Shown here: piece by piece, positions 50,427 through 59,165 of the stretch
Layout: each line of letters begins with the position of its first letter
Position numbering within the stretch: position 1 is the first letter of the stretch
Assembly: GCF_033343995.1 (NCBI RefSeq)
Contig: NZ_CP137573.1
Coordinates: 7,811,344 to 7,875,343, forward strand
Source: Streptomyces sp. HUAS YS2
GTDB taxonomy: Bacteria > Actinomycetota > Actinomycetes > Streptomycetales > Streptomycetaceae
Length of the DNA stretch: 64,000 nucleotides
Direction of reading: 5' to 3'
Made by a program: the position numbers and the translations under genes
Notes under the pieces: generated by a model
The model's database searches: none
What the model was told of the DNA's origin: nothing
The model's input: only the letters and a program-made list of their open reading frames with translations

Positions 50427-52733
50427 GTGGCCACGTTGACGAGCAACGGCCTCAAAACGCCGCTACGCGGCCACCAGACACTCGCTGTCGACGCCTGCAT
50501 CGAAGAGTTCACCGACGGAGCGCGCCGCGTGAGCGTCATCATGGCCACCGGAACGGGCAAGACTCTTGTCGCCCTCAACACCGTCCAGGAGACCGCTTCC
50601 CAGGGCAACGCCTTGGTCGTGATGCCCACCCTGGACCTCCTCGAGCAAACGGCCGCCTACTGGCAGCGCGAAGGCCGCCAGGGGTTCTACCTCGGCTACT
50701 GCTCGCGCGACAGCACCCAGGTCCGTTCGCTGCGCGGAATCCTCGCCATGGTCCGCGACCCCGGTGAACTCGCCCGCCATGCTTCCCTGACCGACGGCGC
50801 GGTGAATGTCTTCTGCACCTACCAGTCACTGGAAAAGCTGGCCCGGGCCCACCGCGATCACCACCTGCCGCGCTGGGACATCATCGTCGCCGACGAAGCC
50901 CACCGCACCGCCGGCAACCGCTACAAAGCCTGGGGCGTCATCCACGACAACGACGTCCTGCCCGCCCGCCACCGCCTCTACATGACCGCCACCCCGCGCA
51001 TCTTCGACGAGAAATCCGGCTCACACGTTGCGATCGGCTGCGAAGTGGCCTCCATGGACGACCACAGCCTCTACGGCCCCGTCGTCTACCGCATCTCCCT
51101 CGCCGAAGCGATCGACCAGGGCCTGCTGGCGGACTACCGGATCGTCGCCGTCGAGATCAGCGACGCCGACCTGCACCGCGTCCTGAGATACGCCTCCATC
51201 GCATCAGCCGGCGCCGAAGGCCTGCGCATGGCAGCCGCCCAGATCGCATTGCTGCGCGCCCAGCACCTCTACGACCTGCGGCGAACCTTGACCTTCCACC
51301 GCCTCATCGCATCCGCCAGCATGTTCGCCGAAACCCTCCACGAAACAGCAGCACTCATGCCCCCCGAGATGCAGGCACCTCTTCTCGTCGGCACGGTCAA
51401 TGCCAAGCAGAGCCCGCCCGTCCGCCGACGATCACTCGTGGACTTCGGCTCCGTCCCCATCAACAGCACCAGCCCCCGCATCGCCCCGCACAGAGCGGTC
51501 CTGACCAACTGCCGCTGCCTGGGCGAAGGTATCGACGTCCCCAGTATCGACTCGATCCTCTTCGCCGACTCCAAACAGAGCTCCCTCGACATCACCCAGG
51601 CTGTCGGCCGCGCACTGCGCCAGAACCCCGGCGACGACAAGATCTCCACCATCGTCGTCCCCGTCTTCATGGAACCGGGACAAGACCTCGAGGAAGGCGT
51701 CAAAGGAACCCGCTACCGCCTCCTCTACCAGGTCCTCATCGCCCTGAGCACCTATGACGAGCACGTCATCCACCGCGTCGAATGGGCCACCTCCGACGAG
51801 TCCCAGGAGGACTTGGGGGTCGCCGCCCGACCCGAACGCGCCGACGAGATCATCCCGCTTCTCGACCTCCAGGCCACCGGGGCACCCAACCGCGTATGGC
51901 AGATCGGCTTCGAAAGCGCCCAGCGCTACTTCCACACCTACGGCCATCTCGACGTCCCCAGCCGCTACCTCGGCCCCGTCCGCTTCTACCTCGGCTGGTG
52001 GCTCGGCCGCCAGCGTTCCCTGCGCATCAACCACATGCTCCTGCCCGAACGCATCGAACGGCTCGACACCCTCGGCATGATCTGGCCCCACCCCCGCAGC
52101 AGCATCGAGTACAAACTACAGATCGCCCGGGACTACAAAGCCCGCCACGGCCACCTCGCCCCATACACCGAAGAATCCTTCGGCGGCATCCGACTCGGAC
52201 GCTGGATCGCAGACCGCCGCCGCGAAGCAAACAAACGCACCCTGCCCTACGGCTACCAGCGCGCCCTCAACGAGATCTACCCCTGGTGGAACACCCACTG
52301 GCCGAAACACTGGCACCACACCTACGCCCAAGCCCTGGCAGCCGCACGCGCCGGCAACCTCCCCTTCCCCGACCTGCGCCCCGACACCGACGAGACCCCC
52401 CTCACCCGCTGGCTCGACACCCAGATCGACGCCCTCCCCACCCTCCACAGCGACCAGCACAAACTCCTCGGCGCCCTCCCACTCCGCCACCCCCTGGCCC
52501 TGCTCCTGCGGCGCCCCCGCGGCCACGCACAATGGGCCTTCGCCAGAGGACTGCTCGCGGCACGCGCCTTCTGGCGAAGCCACCAGCACCTCGACGTGCC
52601 CTACGACTACTTCTGTCCCAATACCGGACTTCACCTCGCCACATGGCTTGCAGAGAAACGCCGCGACCCACTCCGGCTCACCCAAGAACAACGCCACGCA
52701 CTCGAAGCCCTCGACTTCCGCTGGATCCGCTGA
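50427..52733 (+). CDS. SF2 DEAH-type helicase with helicase-associated (HA) domains
   Basis: A 768-residue protein starting at GTG 50427 (GGGAGG five bases upstream; an in-frame TTG 50388 is also possible). The motor has Walker A VIMATGTGKT, DEAH-type VADEAHRTA, MTATPRI, CRCLGEGIDVPSIDSILFAD and QAVGRALRQNPGDDK (motif VI). The C-terminal third has HA modules: RYFHTYGHLDVPSRYLGPVR, the later KARHGHLAPYTEE, and the SHQHLDVPYDYFCPNTGLHL, then TWLAEKRRDPLRLTQEQR. HA helicases are common on Streptomyces plasmids and chromosome ends. It is divergent from tniQ. Confidence 0.88.
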   Translation: MATLTSNGLKTPLRGHQTLAVDACIEEFTDGARRVSVIMATGTGKTLVALNTVQETASQGNALVVMPTLDLLEQTAAYWQREGRQGFYLGYCSRDSTQVRSLRGILAMVRDPGELARHASLTDGAVNVFCTYQSLEKLARAHRDHHLPRWDIIVADEAHRTAGNRYKAWGVIHDNDVLPARHRLYMTATPRIFDEKSGSHVAIGCEVASMDDHSLYGPVVYRISLAEAIDQGLLADYRIVAVEISDADLHRVLRYASIASAGAEGLRMAAAQIALLRAQHLYDLRRTLTFHRLIASASMFAETLHETAALMPPEMQAPLLVGTVNAKQSPPVRRRSLVDFGSVPINSTSPRIAPHRAVLTNCRCLGEGIDVPSIDSILFADSKQSSLDITQAVGRALRQNPGDDKISTIVVPVFMEPGQDLEEGVKGTRYRLLYQVLIALSTYDEHVIHRVEWATSDESQEDLGVAARPERADEIIPLLDLQATGAPNRVWQIGFESAQRYFHTYGHLDVPSRYLGPVRFYLGWWLGRQRSLRINHMLLPERIERLDTLGMIWPHPRSSIEYKLQIARDYKARHGHLAPYTEESFGGIRLGRWIADRRREANKRTLPYGYQRALNEIYPWWNTHWPKHWHHTYAQALAAARAGNLPFPDLRPDTDETPLTRWLDTQIDALPTLHSDQHKLLGALPLRHPLALLLRRPRGHAQWAFARGLLAARAFWRSHQHLDVPYDYFCPNTGLHLATWLAEKRRDPLRLTQEQRHALEALDFRWIR

Positions 52734-52879
52734 CCGACGCGTACAGCCGTGAGAGCCGCTCCTACAACGCGGGGTGGTTGCGGAAATTGCAGAACCACGT
52801 CGCGATTGTTCTCGACCAGTGGGTCCGCCGTCATCGTCCACGCGCTGTGGTGGGCCGTACGTCCGAACTCCAGCACATA

Positions 52880-53123
52880 GCCGTGTGGCCGTGACCACGT
52901 GCCGCCCAGGCCGAATCGGACGGGCCACGAGCCACGAGAGCGCGAAAACTATCGTCGCGCCGACGGCTACCCGCTGCCAGGACACCGGATCCTCTGTGGC
53001 CAAATGATGGCCGACGACCGCCAAGACGGAGCTAAGGAGCGTGAAGACGGCAGCCCGGAGCCACTGTCCGTTCCGCTGCGAAGACTGCGGACACGAGCGC
53101 ATCCCTGCAGCGGCTTCGGTCAT
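52880..53123 (-). pseudogene. 5' fragment of a small membrane-protein gene
   Basis: On the minus strand from 53123, MTEAAAGMRSCPQSSQRNGQ leads to two hydrophobic segments (WLRAAVFTLLSSVLAVVGHH, AVGATIVFALSWLVARP), a pattern typical of small Streptomyces membrane proteins. After ARPIRPGRHVVTAT the frame loses coding character and runs antisense through the helicase. The 3' part of the gene is missing, consistent with truncation by an insertion. Confidence 0.5.
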
Positions 53124-53399
53124 CGTGAGCCCTTCATCTACGCGATCGGCCGTCTTCGGACCGCAACTGTCAACAGGGGAGTAGATTCCCCGACCGCGCC
53201 CCGGCTCGCTGCGAGAAGCTCTGGGGAGTGGGGGATCGGCCGTCCCGACGGCAGCCGGTCACGGTGATGGCAATCTCCGCTCCTGAAAGCCGACTTCATT
53301 CGACCGAAAAGCCAGGACCCTCCGGGGTTCGCCTATTTTTGGGGGGACAGGCTCTGCAGGAGTGAGTTCCCGCAGGGGCGGTCGGATCACCGCTCGACC

Positions 53400-53579
53400 G
53401 CTCTCTCGGCCACGGCGAGGCACCGTGGCTGCCGAGCACCTGGCGCCGACTGACCTGGAACAGGATCCCGTTGATCACCGTGCGGTGGTCGCACCACCGG
53501 CCTGTGATTCGTTGGATCCCCCGGCCCACGTACCAACCGACGAGCCTGCCCGGGAAGTCGCATGATCTGCCGGACAGGC
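53400..53579 (-). mobile_element. Relic of an IS5-family transposase gene
   Basis: On the minus strand GRWCDHRTVINGILFQV is the N-terminal transposase motif of IS5-type elements. About 50 bases upstream, GGGCCTGTCCGG (plus-strand CCGGACAGGCCC at 53568-53579) resembles the terminal repeat of the IS at 43870. The rest is missing. Confidence 0.55.
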
Positions 53580-53656
53580 CCTTGCGTGCGGCTCTACGCT
53601 CATCCGGTGGCCGGAATCTCGCAACCGGGTGTCAGCAATGCTTTCCAGGGGAGATC

Positions 53657-54424
53657 GTGGACGTCACGACGTTAATCCTGTTGGGGGCGGCGGGTGGTCT
53701 GCTGCGCGGGGCGCTGGACCTGTACACCCGGTTCGTCTCCTGGCAGGCCGACCGCCGGATCCACCGGCAGTTAGCCGCGGCAGGGACGGCGGAAGTCGTA
53801 GCCCCGCAGTTCAAGGCCTACTTCGACCCCGCCGTCGATACCGTCGCGGCCATCGTGCACAGCGTGATGGGCGCCGGGGCCGCAGTGCTCTTCGGGACCA
53901 CGGGACAGATCAGCGGCGGGTACGCCGCCCTCGTCGTCGGAATATCGGCACCCATGCTGCTCACTCAACTGGGCCGCATCCAGACCGTGAACGAGGCGGT
54001 GATGGGCGAACGGCAGCCGGCGGGGGCAGCTGCGGAAGCCGAGGCGCCCCCGACTGCGGCTGCCAGTGCCGTGGGCGCGGTCGGCGCCGGCGACTCGGGC
54101 GCCGTGGACTCCCCACCCCAAGTGGCGCAGCCGTCCGCGCCCTCCGCGGGTCGCGCGGTCCGGCCCTCTACCCCCACAGAAGGAGCGTCGTCCGTTGCGC
54201 GTGCGATGCCCGCGCCAAGACAGCACGCCCCGGCCGCGGACGAGCGTACGCCGGAGCCCGCATCCGGCGAGCTCCCCGAGGAAGCAACACGACTCCCCGA
54301 TCCGATGCGCAGCAGCGACACTCCTCTCCCTGCGAACCCGCCCGACGGAACGGGGCCTGGCTTCGGCGATCGAGGCGCGCCACGATGGCGGCAGGGGCCC
54401 GCGCTGGGGGAGGAGGGCCTGTGA
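53657..54424 (+). CDS. Membrane protein with disordered tail
   Basis: A 255-residue protein starting at GTG 53657 (GGGGAG at 53648-53653). The N-terminal half has three or four hydrophobic segments (TLILLGAAGGLLRGALDLY, VDTVAAIVHSVMGAGAAVLF, YAALVVGISAPMLLTQLG); the C-terminal half is Ala/Pro/Ser-rich and probably disordered. I recognise no family. The stop overlaps the next gene's GTG by four bases, so the two are co-translated. Confidence 0.65.
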   Translation: MDVTTLILLGAAGGLLRGALDLYTRFVSWQADRRIHRQLAAAGTAEVVAPQFKAYFDPAVDTVAAIVHSVMGAGAAVLFGTTGQISGGYAALVVGISAPMLLTQLGRIQTVNEAVMGERQPAGAAAEAEAPPTAAASAVGAVGAGDSGAVDSPPQVAQPSAPSAGRAVRPSTPTEGASSVARAMPAPRQHAPAADERTPEPASGELPEEATRLPDPMRSSDTPLPANPPDGTGPGFGDRGAPRWRQGPALGEEGL

Positions 54425-55530
54425 ACAGCCATCCGCCCCTGCTGCCGGAAGACCGCCCCGAATACGAGCGGATCCTCGACGACGTGCTGCGCGGCGCCCA
54501 CGAACGACCGGACCTCACAGCAGTCGGAGAACGGCTCACCACAGAACAGTTGCGGACCATGGCGCTGGGTTCCGCCATCCTCATCGCGAGCGCCGCGGCG
54601 ACCGAGTACCGGCTCTACGTACAAGTCCGCCAGGAACACCGTGGCTTGGCATCCCCGTCGGCGCCCTCGCGCTCGGTGTCCGCCTCTGGCTCGGCCGGCT
54701 TCACCGGTTCCGGCACCCGAGCCGCCGACCGTCAGACCTCGGCGGGCCTGGGCCAACGGTTCGGCGCCGCTGTGCTGGGCGCCGGACAACCCGGTGGCCG
54801 CCGGATCCATGACGGAGTCCATCCGCGGCGGTGGGCCGGGGTGTCCTTCGGGCGCCGTCTGCTGGCAGCGCTGCTCGGACTACGCGTACTCCCGGAAGTA
54901 CCGAGGCCGGCGGGGATCCGTACGCCGCGCACTTCCGGGCAGCGTGTGGTCGATCGCGCGCGGCCGGGCAGGCGTGAGAGACCAGCTCCGGAGGAAACCG
55001 GCGCGGGTGCGTTCGCGTTTGCCGCCGTCCTCGTGCCCGTGCTGGCCGCCGCCGCCGCGGCGATCTTCCTGGTGGTCGGCCATGTCCTGACGACGCTCAA
55101 TCCAACGGCCTCGTTCGCGAGCACCTTGGTGGCCACGGGCTCGTGGTTCGCGGTGGTCACTGCGGCAGTCGTCCCCGTCGCTGCCGTCGGTCTCCTCATC
55201 ACCGCCCTGCGCGACAGCTCGACGTCACCGGCGGCCGAGGAGGAGGTCGAGGATCTGCAGGAGGACGTGTCACGGGCCAGAGATGCCTGGCGTCACGCCC
55301 TGGTGGAACGCGGCATCCTGCCGTTCCTGCGGGACGCGCTCGCCGACCCGGGTGCCGGTCCTGCCCGACACGCCACGTACCGCTCGCCCAACCACATACC
55401 GACAATCGGCTACTCCAGGCCGGACTTCTCCGGGCCGGACCGCGACTCGGCAGCCGGGCCGCGCCCCCCCTATTCCTCCCCCGACTTCACCTCGCCGGAC
55501 TTCGGAGGCTCGGAGCCCCGCTCGGAATGA
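54421..55530 (+). CDS. Streptomyces membrane protein with YSxPDF tail
   Basis: A 369-residue protein starting at GTG 54421. A helical N-terminal domain (EYERILDDVLRGAHERPDLT, TTEQLRTMALGSAILIA) is followed by a low-complexity basic stretch (about 85-195), two long hydrophobic helices (AFAAVLVPVLAAAAAAIFLV and FAVVTAAVVPVAAVGLLITA) and a coiled-coil-like acidic segment (EEEVEDLQEDVSRARDAW). The tail has repeated GYSRPDFSGPD, YSSPDFTSPDFGG, seen in Streptomyces integral membrane proteins. It is coupled to the upstream gene and ends five bases before a 52-bp palindrome. Function unknown. Confidence 0.65.
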   Translation: MNSHPPLLPEDRPEYERILDDVLRGAHERPDLTAVGERLTTEQLRTMALGSAILIASAAATEYRLYVQVRQEHRGLASPSAPSRSVSASGSAGFTGSGTRAADRQTSAGLGQRFGAAVLGAGQPGGRRIHDGVHPRRWAGVSFGRRLLAALLGLRVLPEVPRPAGIRTPRTSGQRVVDRARPGRRERPAPEETGAGAFAFAAVLVPVLAAAAAAIFLVVGHVLTTLNPTASFASTLVATGSWFAVVTAAVVPVAAVGLLITALRDSSTSPAAEEEVEDLQEDVSRARDAWRHALVERGILPFLRDALADPGAGPARHATYRSPNHIPTIGYSRPDFSGPDRDSAAGPRPPYSSPDFTSPDFGGSEPRSE

Positions 55531-55534
55531 CGCG

Positions 55535-55586
55535 CCTATGGAACGAGCACGGCGGCTCCCGGGAGCCGCCGTGCTCGTTCCATAGG
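55535..55586. terminator. Perfect 52-bp palindrome (26-bp arms), terminator-like
   Basis: CCTATGGAACGAGCACGG at the outside continues to the centre CTCCC|GGGAG without any mismatch or loop. It starts five bases after the stop at 55530 and could act as an unusually strong bidirectional terminator, though such length and perfection is more than a terminator needs. Confidence 0.75.
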
Positions 55587-55771
55587 GCAGGCGGTAGTGC
55601 AGGTCTGGGGTCACCCCTGAGCAGGGGGTGGCTGATTCCAGGAAGCGTCATCACCGGCCGGCTGCCACGCTTCGAACTTAAGCGGAGCGCGGATCGTGCC
55701 CCCGCGTGGGGGGCCTCAGTGACCATCTGTAAGCCTGGACTGAAGCACGGATCTCGTTCGGTACAGGTGCG

Positions 55772-56764
55772 TCACGACAGCCGCCAGGCGATCTCCTCCC
55801 CAGTGGGAGCCAGACTCCAGCAGGCGAGGACTCCCGCTTCCACCACAAAGTCGAGTTCGAGGCTCAAGGCGGATGCAGACAGCCCGCAGATACGTCCCAG
55901 GTGCGCCAGGTCAGCGCCGCCTTCGCACCGAGGAGGCAAGGCAAGTGCGTGGAGATACACCGTCAGAAGCTGTCCGGCTGGCCCAAGTCCGCAAGTGCGC
56001 CCGTGTCGCGCGGTGCGCAGAGCCCAGTTGGCAGCGCGCCGCCGTGTGGCCCGGCCGGGCATCCCGACCACTGCATCTGTGAACCATCCTTCGTAGGGCA
56101 TGTCGGGGGCGGTCCGGGCGGCAGAGAAGGGGATCACGCCGAAGGAGACGCTGACCAACGGCATCACGGTGAGCAGATGACGAAGCTGGCCGGCCATCGT
56201 CGCGGGGCTGCCGATCCGGTGGCGCAGGACCGCCTCCTCCAGGACGACAGCGAAGCGGTGACCGCCCTCGTAGAGGAAACGGGACCGGGCGACCCTGGAC
56301 GCGACGGCCTCAGGGACATCGTTGGGCGTGCCCTGGAACGCGGTGATGGACCCCAACAGCGCCGTGGCATAGGCCGGAGTCTGGAAGAACCCGGGCACCA
56401 CATTGGACGCGTACACGCGCTGGTGTGCCGCCCGCGCGACAGACGCGTTCACGTCCTCCTGAAGCCGGCGCATCCCGTTGCGATGGAGTCTGCGCCACTC
56501 CTGGTACATCGAATCAACCGCACGGGCGGTCGCGATCAAGTCCTCCACCTGATCGTCGGCCGATCAGGCGGCGCACCACGCACGGATATCGGCATCCGTC
56601 GGCATCGCCTTGGCGCCCTGGATACGGGACGTCTTGGCAGGATGCCAACCGCACAGGACAGACAACTCATCCCCGGTGAGCCCCGCGTCCCTGCGCAGAT
56701 GGGAAAGGCGCACGGCGAGGGCCTCGCGTGCGGCCTGAGCGCTGGAAGACGGGGAGACGGGCAT
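55772..56764 (-). pseudogene. Scr1-type XRE/DUF5753 antitoxin-like gene with in-frame TGA
   Basis: The N-terminal HTH (from 56764: MPVSPSSSAQAAREALAVRL, GLTGDELSVLCGWHPAKTSR) ends at TGA 56564-56566. The same frame continues immediately as SADDQVEDLIATARAVDSMY, with the DUF5753 domain NASVARAAHQRVYASNVVPG, FFQTPAYATALL, and VLEEAVLRHRIGSPATMAGQ to 55772. Intact proteins of about 280-330 residues have no stop there. A read-through product or two separate peptides are possible. It is followed on the same strand by the DUF6879 gene upstream, its usual partner. Confidence 0.8.
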
Positions 56765-56785
56765 GAGCTGGCTGTCCTGCGGCGG

Positions 56786-57322
56786 TCAGACGGTGTACTT
56801 CTCGTGATCGACAGCGCGGTCCCACACGGCCTCGAACGCCGAAGCGCACAGAGCGATCACAGCAGGGTCCTCGCTGAACTCCTTGGGCGGGTTGGCCCAG
56901 TCGCCTTCACCTGTGAAGATGTTGAACTGCACGATCCGGTCGTCGAACAGCCAGAAGTCTGCGCCCGGCAACGCGATGTCCACAGCCTGGCGCCGCGGCA
57001 GCCACCGGACCAACTCGCCGGCACCGATGTTCAGCGGAGTGGAAGCGTGTTCCCACCGGATGTAGTCCGTCACCGGCTCGGAAACGACACGGGCGCGGCG
57101 CATCACTACACCCCTGCCGACCGCGTCCCGCACCAGGTCCAGCCAGCCGGGCCACCATCGGGCCGTGGGGTCGAGCTCGAGGGTCCCGGTGCGCTTGAAG
57201 CGCTCGAACTCCTCCACCTCGTCGGCCACGGAGTACATGTCGCGCATCTCCAGATGCACGGCGCTGCGGCGTGTGCCGGCCAGGAGGTCAGCGAAGCTCG
57301 GCACGCTGTTCCGCGACATCAC
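56786..57322 (-). CDS. DUF6879 family protein
   Basis: A 178-residue protein, ATG 57322 or 57319. SFADLLAGTRRSAVHLEMRD, then MYSVADEVEEFERFKRTGTL, the YIRWEHASTPLNIGAGELVR-WLPRR block, and GADFWLFDDRIVQFN are the DUF6879 signature. It is the usual partner of DUF5753/Scr1-type HTH proteins in Streptomyces, where such pairs behave like a regulator or toxin-antitoxin module. It is transcribed just before the split HTH gene (22 bases apart). Confidence 0.85.
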   Translation of the reverse strand: MMSRNSVPSFADLLAGTRRSAVHLEMRDMYSVADEVEEFERFKRTGTLELDPTARWWPGWLDLVRDAVGRGVVMRRARVVSEPVTDYIRWEHASTPLNIGAGELVRWLPRRQAVDIALPGADFWLFDDRIVQFNIFTGEGDWANPPKEFSEDPAVIALCASAFEAVWDRAVDHEKYTV

Positions 57323-57494
57323 ACGCCTTCCTCAGGATAGGCACCATGCGGGCCGGGATACGGATCACAGTCTCGTGCTCGGGGATACCGACCTTGTGAC
57401 CCTCGGCCCACTCCGTACCGCCGATCAGCGCCTCCAGGACCTCCTGGGCCTTGACGCCCTGGATCACCAGGTCAGCCGACTGCCGTTCCACCAC
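57288..57494 (-). CDS. Small protein overlapping the DUF6879 start
   Basis: A 68-residue product from GTG 57494 (MVERQSADLVIQGVKAQEVL, EALIGGTEWAEGHKVG, IRIPARMVPILRKACD). It overlaps the DUF6879 gene by 35 bases. The sequence is compositionally sound but I recognise no family. It may be the first gene of the operon or a coincidental frame. Confidence 0.45.
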   Translation of the reverse strand: MVERQSADLVIQGVKAQEVLEALIGGTEWAEGHKVGIPEHETVIRIPARMVPILRKACDVAEQRAELR

Positions 57495-57840
57495 GCGGTC
57501 GGCGATCCCTCGCCCCCTGTGTTGGGGTCGATCCCGATGAACTCTAGGTCCACAACGTGCTCCTAGGCCTAGTCGGTTGCAGGTTCTTGCATGCGACGCT
57601 TCCGCAGAAGAGCGGGGCGGTCAAGACCACGAGGAGGGGTGGAGGCTTGCCGGGCTGTGGATCCTCCGGCGCACGATGTGGGAGACCGGCCGATTTCCCA
57701 AGCACCCGGCACGGGAGGGCAATGGGCAGGTCCAAGCTCTCCACATGGCGCGCCGTAGTGGGTAAAGCATCGGTAGAGGCCCTTGCTCCCTGCCTTCTGG
57801 CCCCGGACAGTTGTCTCCATCGTCGACGTGTGTGAGGGCC
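57495..57840. other. Gene-free stretch upstream of the DUF6879 operon
   Basis: The operon promoter is probably here. CCTAGGCCTAG (57564-57574) is palindromic, but no clear -10/-35 pair was found. No plausible gene. Confidence 0.35.
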
Positions 57841-58029
57841 TCAGCGAGCGTGAAGCCAGATGCCGCTGTACGTCACGATGGCACCGCCGAGCGCGGTCGC
57901 TGTGCCGCGGATCAGGTAGAGGCCGGCCTCGTTGCGCAATCGCCGTGCTCGTGCGGCCCATCGGCTTGTTGAGGACGGGGTGGAGGGTTCCGGGGCTGGG
58001 ACGTTGCCCGTACGCTCGCCCTTGGACAT
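57841..58029 (-). CDS. Small single-TM membrane protein
   Basis: A 62-residue protein from ATG 58029, with AAGGAGAGG just upstream. A polar Pro/Ser N-terminus is followed by basic RWAARARRLRNEAGLY and one helix LIRGTATALGGAIVTYSGIW. The topology is probably N-in. No family recognised. Confidence 0.55.
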   Translation of the reverse strand: MSKGERTGNVPAPEPSTPSSTSRWAARARRLRNEAGLYLIRGTATALGGAIVTYSGIWLHAR

Positions 58030-58394
58030 GAGCCTCTCCTTCATCGGGGATGTTCGGTCTTCTGCAGACGGCTCCCTGCCCACCAGGGGGCCGTCGCCGT
58101 TTTCGACGACAACCATGCCGCTGTCCAGTTCTTGAGACGGATCCTGTACCCCAGGGGTGGACGGCAACAACAAAAGCACCCCGAAAGGGCCTCTGACCAG
58201 CGAAAACAAGGGTTTGTTGAAATAGGTTTCTGTGGGCTGCACCTGGTCTACGGCCAGCTAATGAGGGGTCAGGTGAGGCGAAGATTGGCCTCAGCGAGGC
58301 CGGCCGGGGTCATCTGGGTTCTCATGTGGTGTGATGCCGAGTCACCACGCGCTTTCCTGTGTCTAACTGCGCTTATTCGTGGCAGAGTTGGTGG
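58030..58394. other. Gene-free stretch
   Basis: Contains the promoter regions of two genes that face away from each other. TTGTTGAAATAGG at 58213-58225 is an AT-rich spot and a candidate promoter. Nothing else is recognisable. Confidence 0.3.
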
Positions 58395-58979
58395 ATGCCT
58401 CGAATGCTGCGGATGCCCGGCAAGGATGTGCTGCCGCCTGGGCCCAAGCGCGAGCTCGTTGCAGAGCTCTACGTCCACTATCGGGAAGCCGGGCGGCCCC
58501 CGCTTCCGCAGATCGCGGCGCTTACCGCCACGATGCCCAACCCCCACAAGGTGAGCCGAGAAACCGTCCGGCGTCTTCTCACCGGGACGACCACCAGCCA
58601 ATGGGCGGTCGTCGATGCCCTTTTGCGGGCTCTGTGCCAACTGCAGGACAGAGACCCGGATGGCCGGCGCTGGCCCGAGCCGGACGACAACCGCTGGGAC
58701 GAGGACGATCCGGTGACCTGCCGCGAGTACCTGCGCCAGCTGTGGAACAACGATAGCGACGGCCTCGAGCCGGACGAAGCACCAGCAACGCCCCCTGCCG
58801 CACCGGCGAAGACCGCCTCGGGCTGGGGTACCCCGCCACCTACCGGGGCCTCAGCCCGGCAGGCTTCCGGCGGGTGGGGTGGTTCTCCACTGCCTCCAGC
58901 AGAAGGTCCCTGGGCTACCAGCCCGCTTCCGAAGGCTCCCGCCCGGCCAACTGCCTACAGCGACGAGCCTCCCTTCTGA
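58395..58979 (+). CDS. HTH protein with Pro/Gly-rich tail
   Basis: About 194 residues from ATG 58395; an ATG at 58410 is also possible and the ribosome-binding site is unclear. The N-terminal domain GPKRELVAELYVHYREAGRP, LPQIAALTATMPNPHKVSRE and TVRRLLTGTTTSQWAVVDAL is an HTH with clear recognition-helix character. The remainder is acidic (WPEPDDNRWDEDD) and then a Pro/Gly/Trp-rich tail (SGWGTPPPTGASARQASGGW, then GGSPLPPAEGPW). The tail may be disordered. It is probably a DNA-binding protein; its target is unknown. Confidence 0.55.
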   Translation: MPRMLRMPGKDVLPPGPKRELVAELYVHYREAGRPPLPQIAALTATMPNPHKVSRETVRRLLTGTTTSQWAVVDALLRALCQLQDRDPDGRRWPEPDDNRWDEDDPVTCREYLRQLWNNDSDGLEPDEAPATPPAAPAKTASGWGTPPPTGASARQASGGWGGSPLPPAEGPWATSPLPKAPARPTAYSDEPPF

Positions 58980-59163
58980 ACTGGTCTCCACTGCCAGGTT
59001 CGCGCCTTGCAGAGTGTGTCTGCAGCAGCGTCGGCGATGCCGGGGACGTTGCTGACCGGCTCACGGACGGGTGGGCAGACGATCCGGGGGCGCTGTTCCA
59101 CCGTCGCCGCCGTCTTTGTCGGAGTCGGCACCGCGAGAGCGTGACTGGCGGGAGGATGAGCGC

Positions 59164-59165
59164 TA
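59164..59165. repeat. TA target duplication, left of IS copy 2
   Basis: TA here and at 60056-60057 flank the element. Confidence 0.8.

Larger units (their letters stand above)
52734..53656. other. Relic-rich 0.9-kb gap at the island's right side
   Basis: No intact gene. It holds a truncated membrane-protein start, an IS5-type relic and the promoter region of the 53657 gene. TTGCGGAAATTGC and GTCGCGATTGTTC blocks at 52788-52812 could be transposase sites, but no matching partner was found elsewhere. Confidence 0.4.

Noticed and set aside
52788..52812. TTGCGGAAATTGC and GTCGCGATTGTTC as Tn7-like end sites
   Set aside because: I found no matching inverted copy on the other side of the operon and no target duplication, so the ends remain undefined.
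57569..57961. 130-residue minus-strand frame beside the DUF6879 operon
   Set aside because: Arg/Pro/Ser-rich, no initiation site, and it overlaps the better supported small membrane protein gene at 57841-58029.
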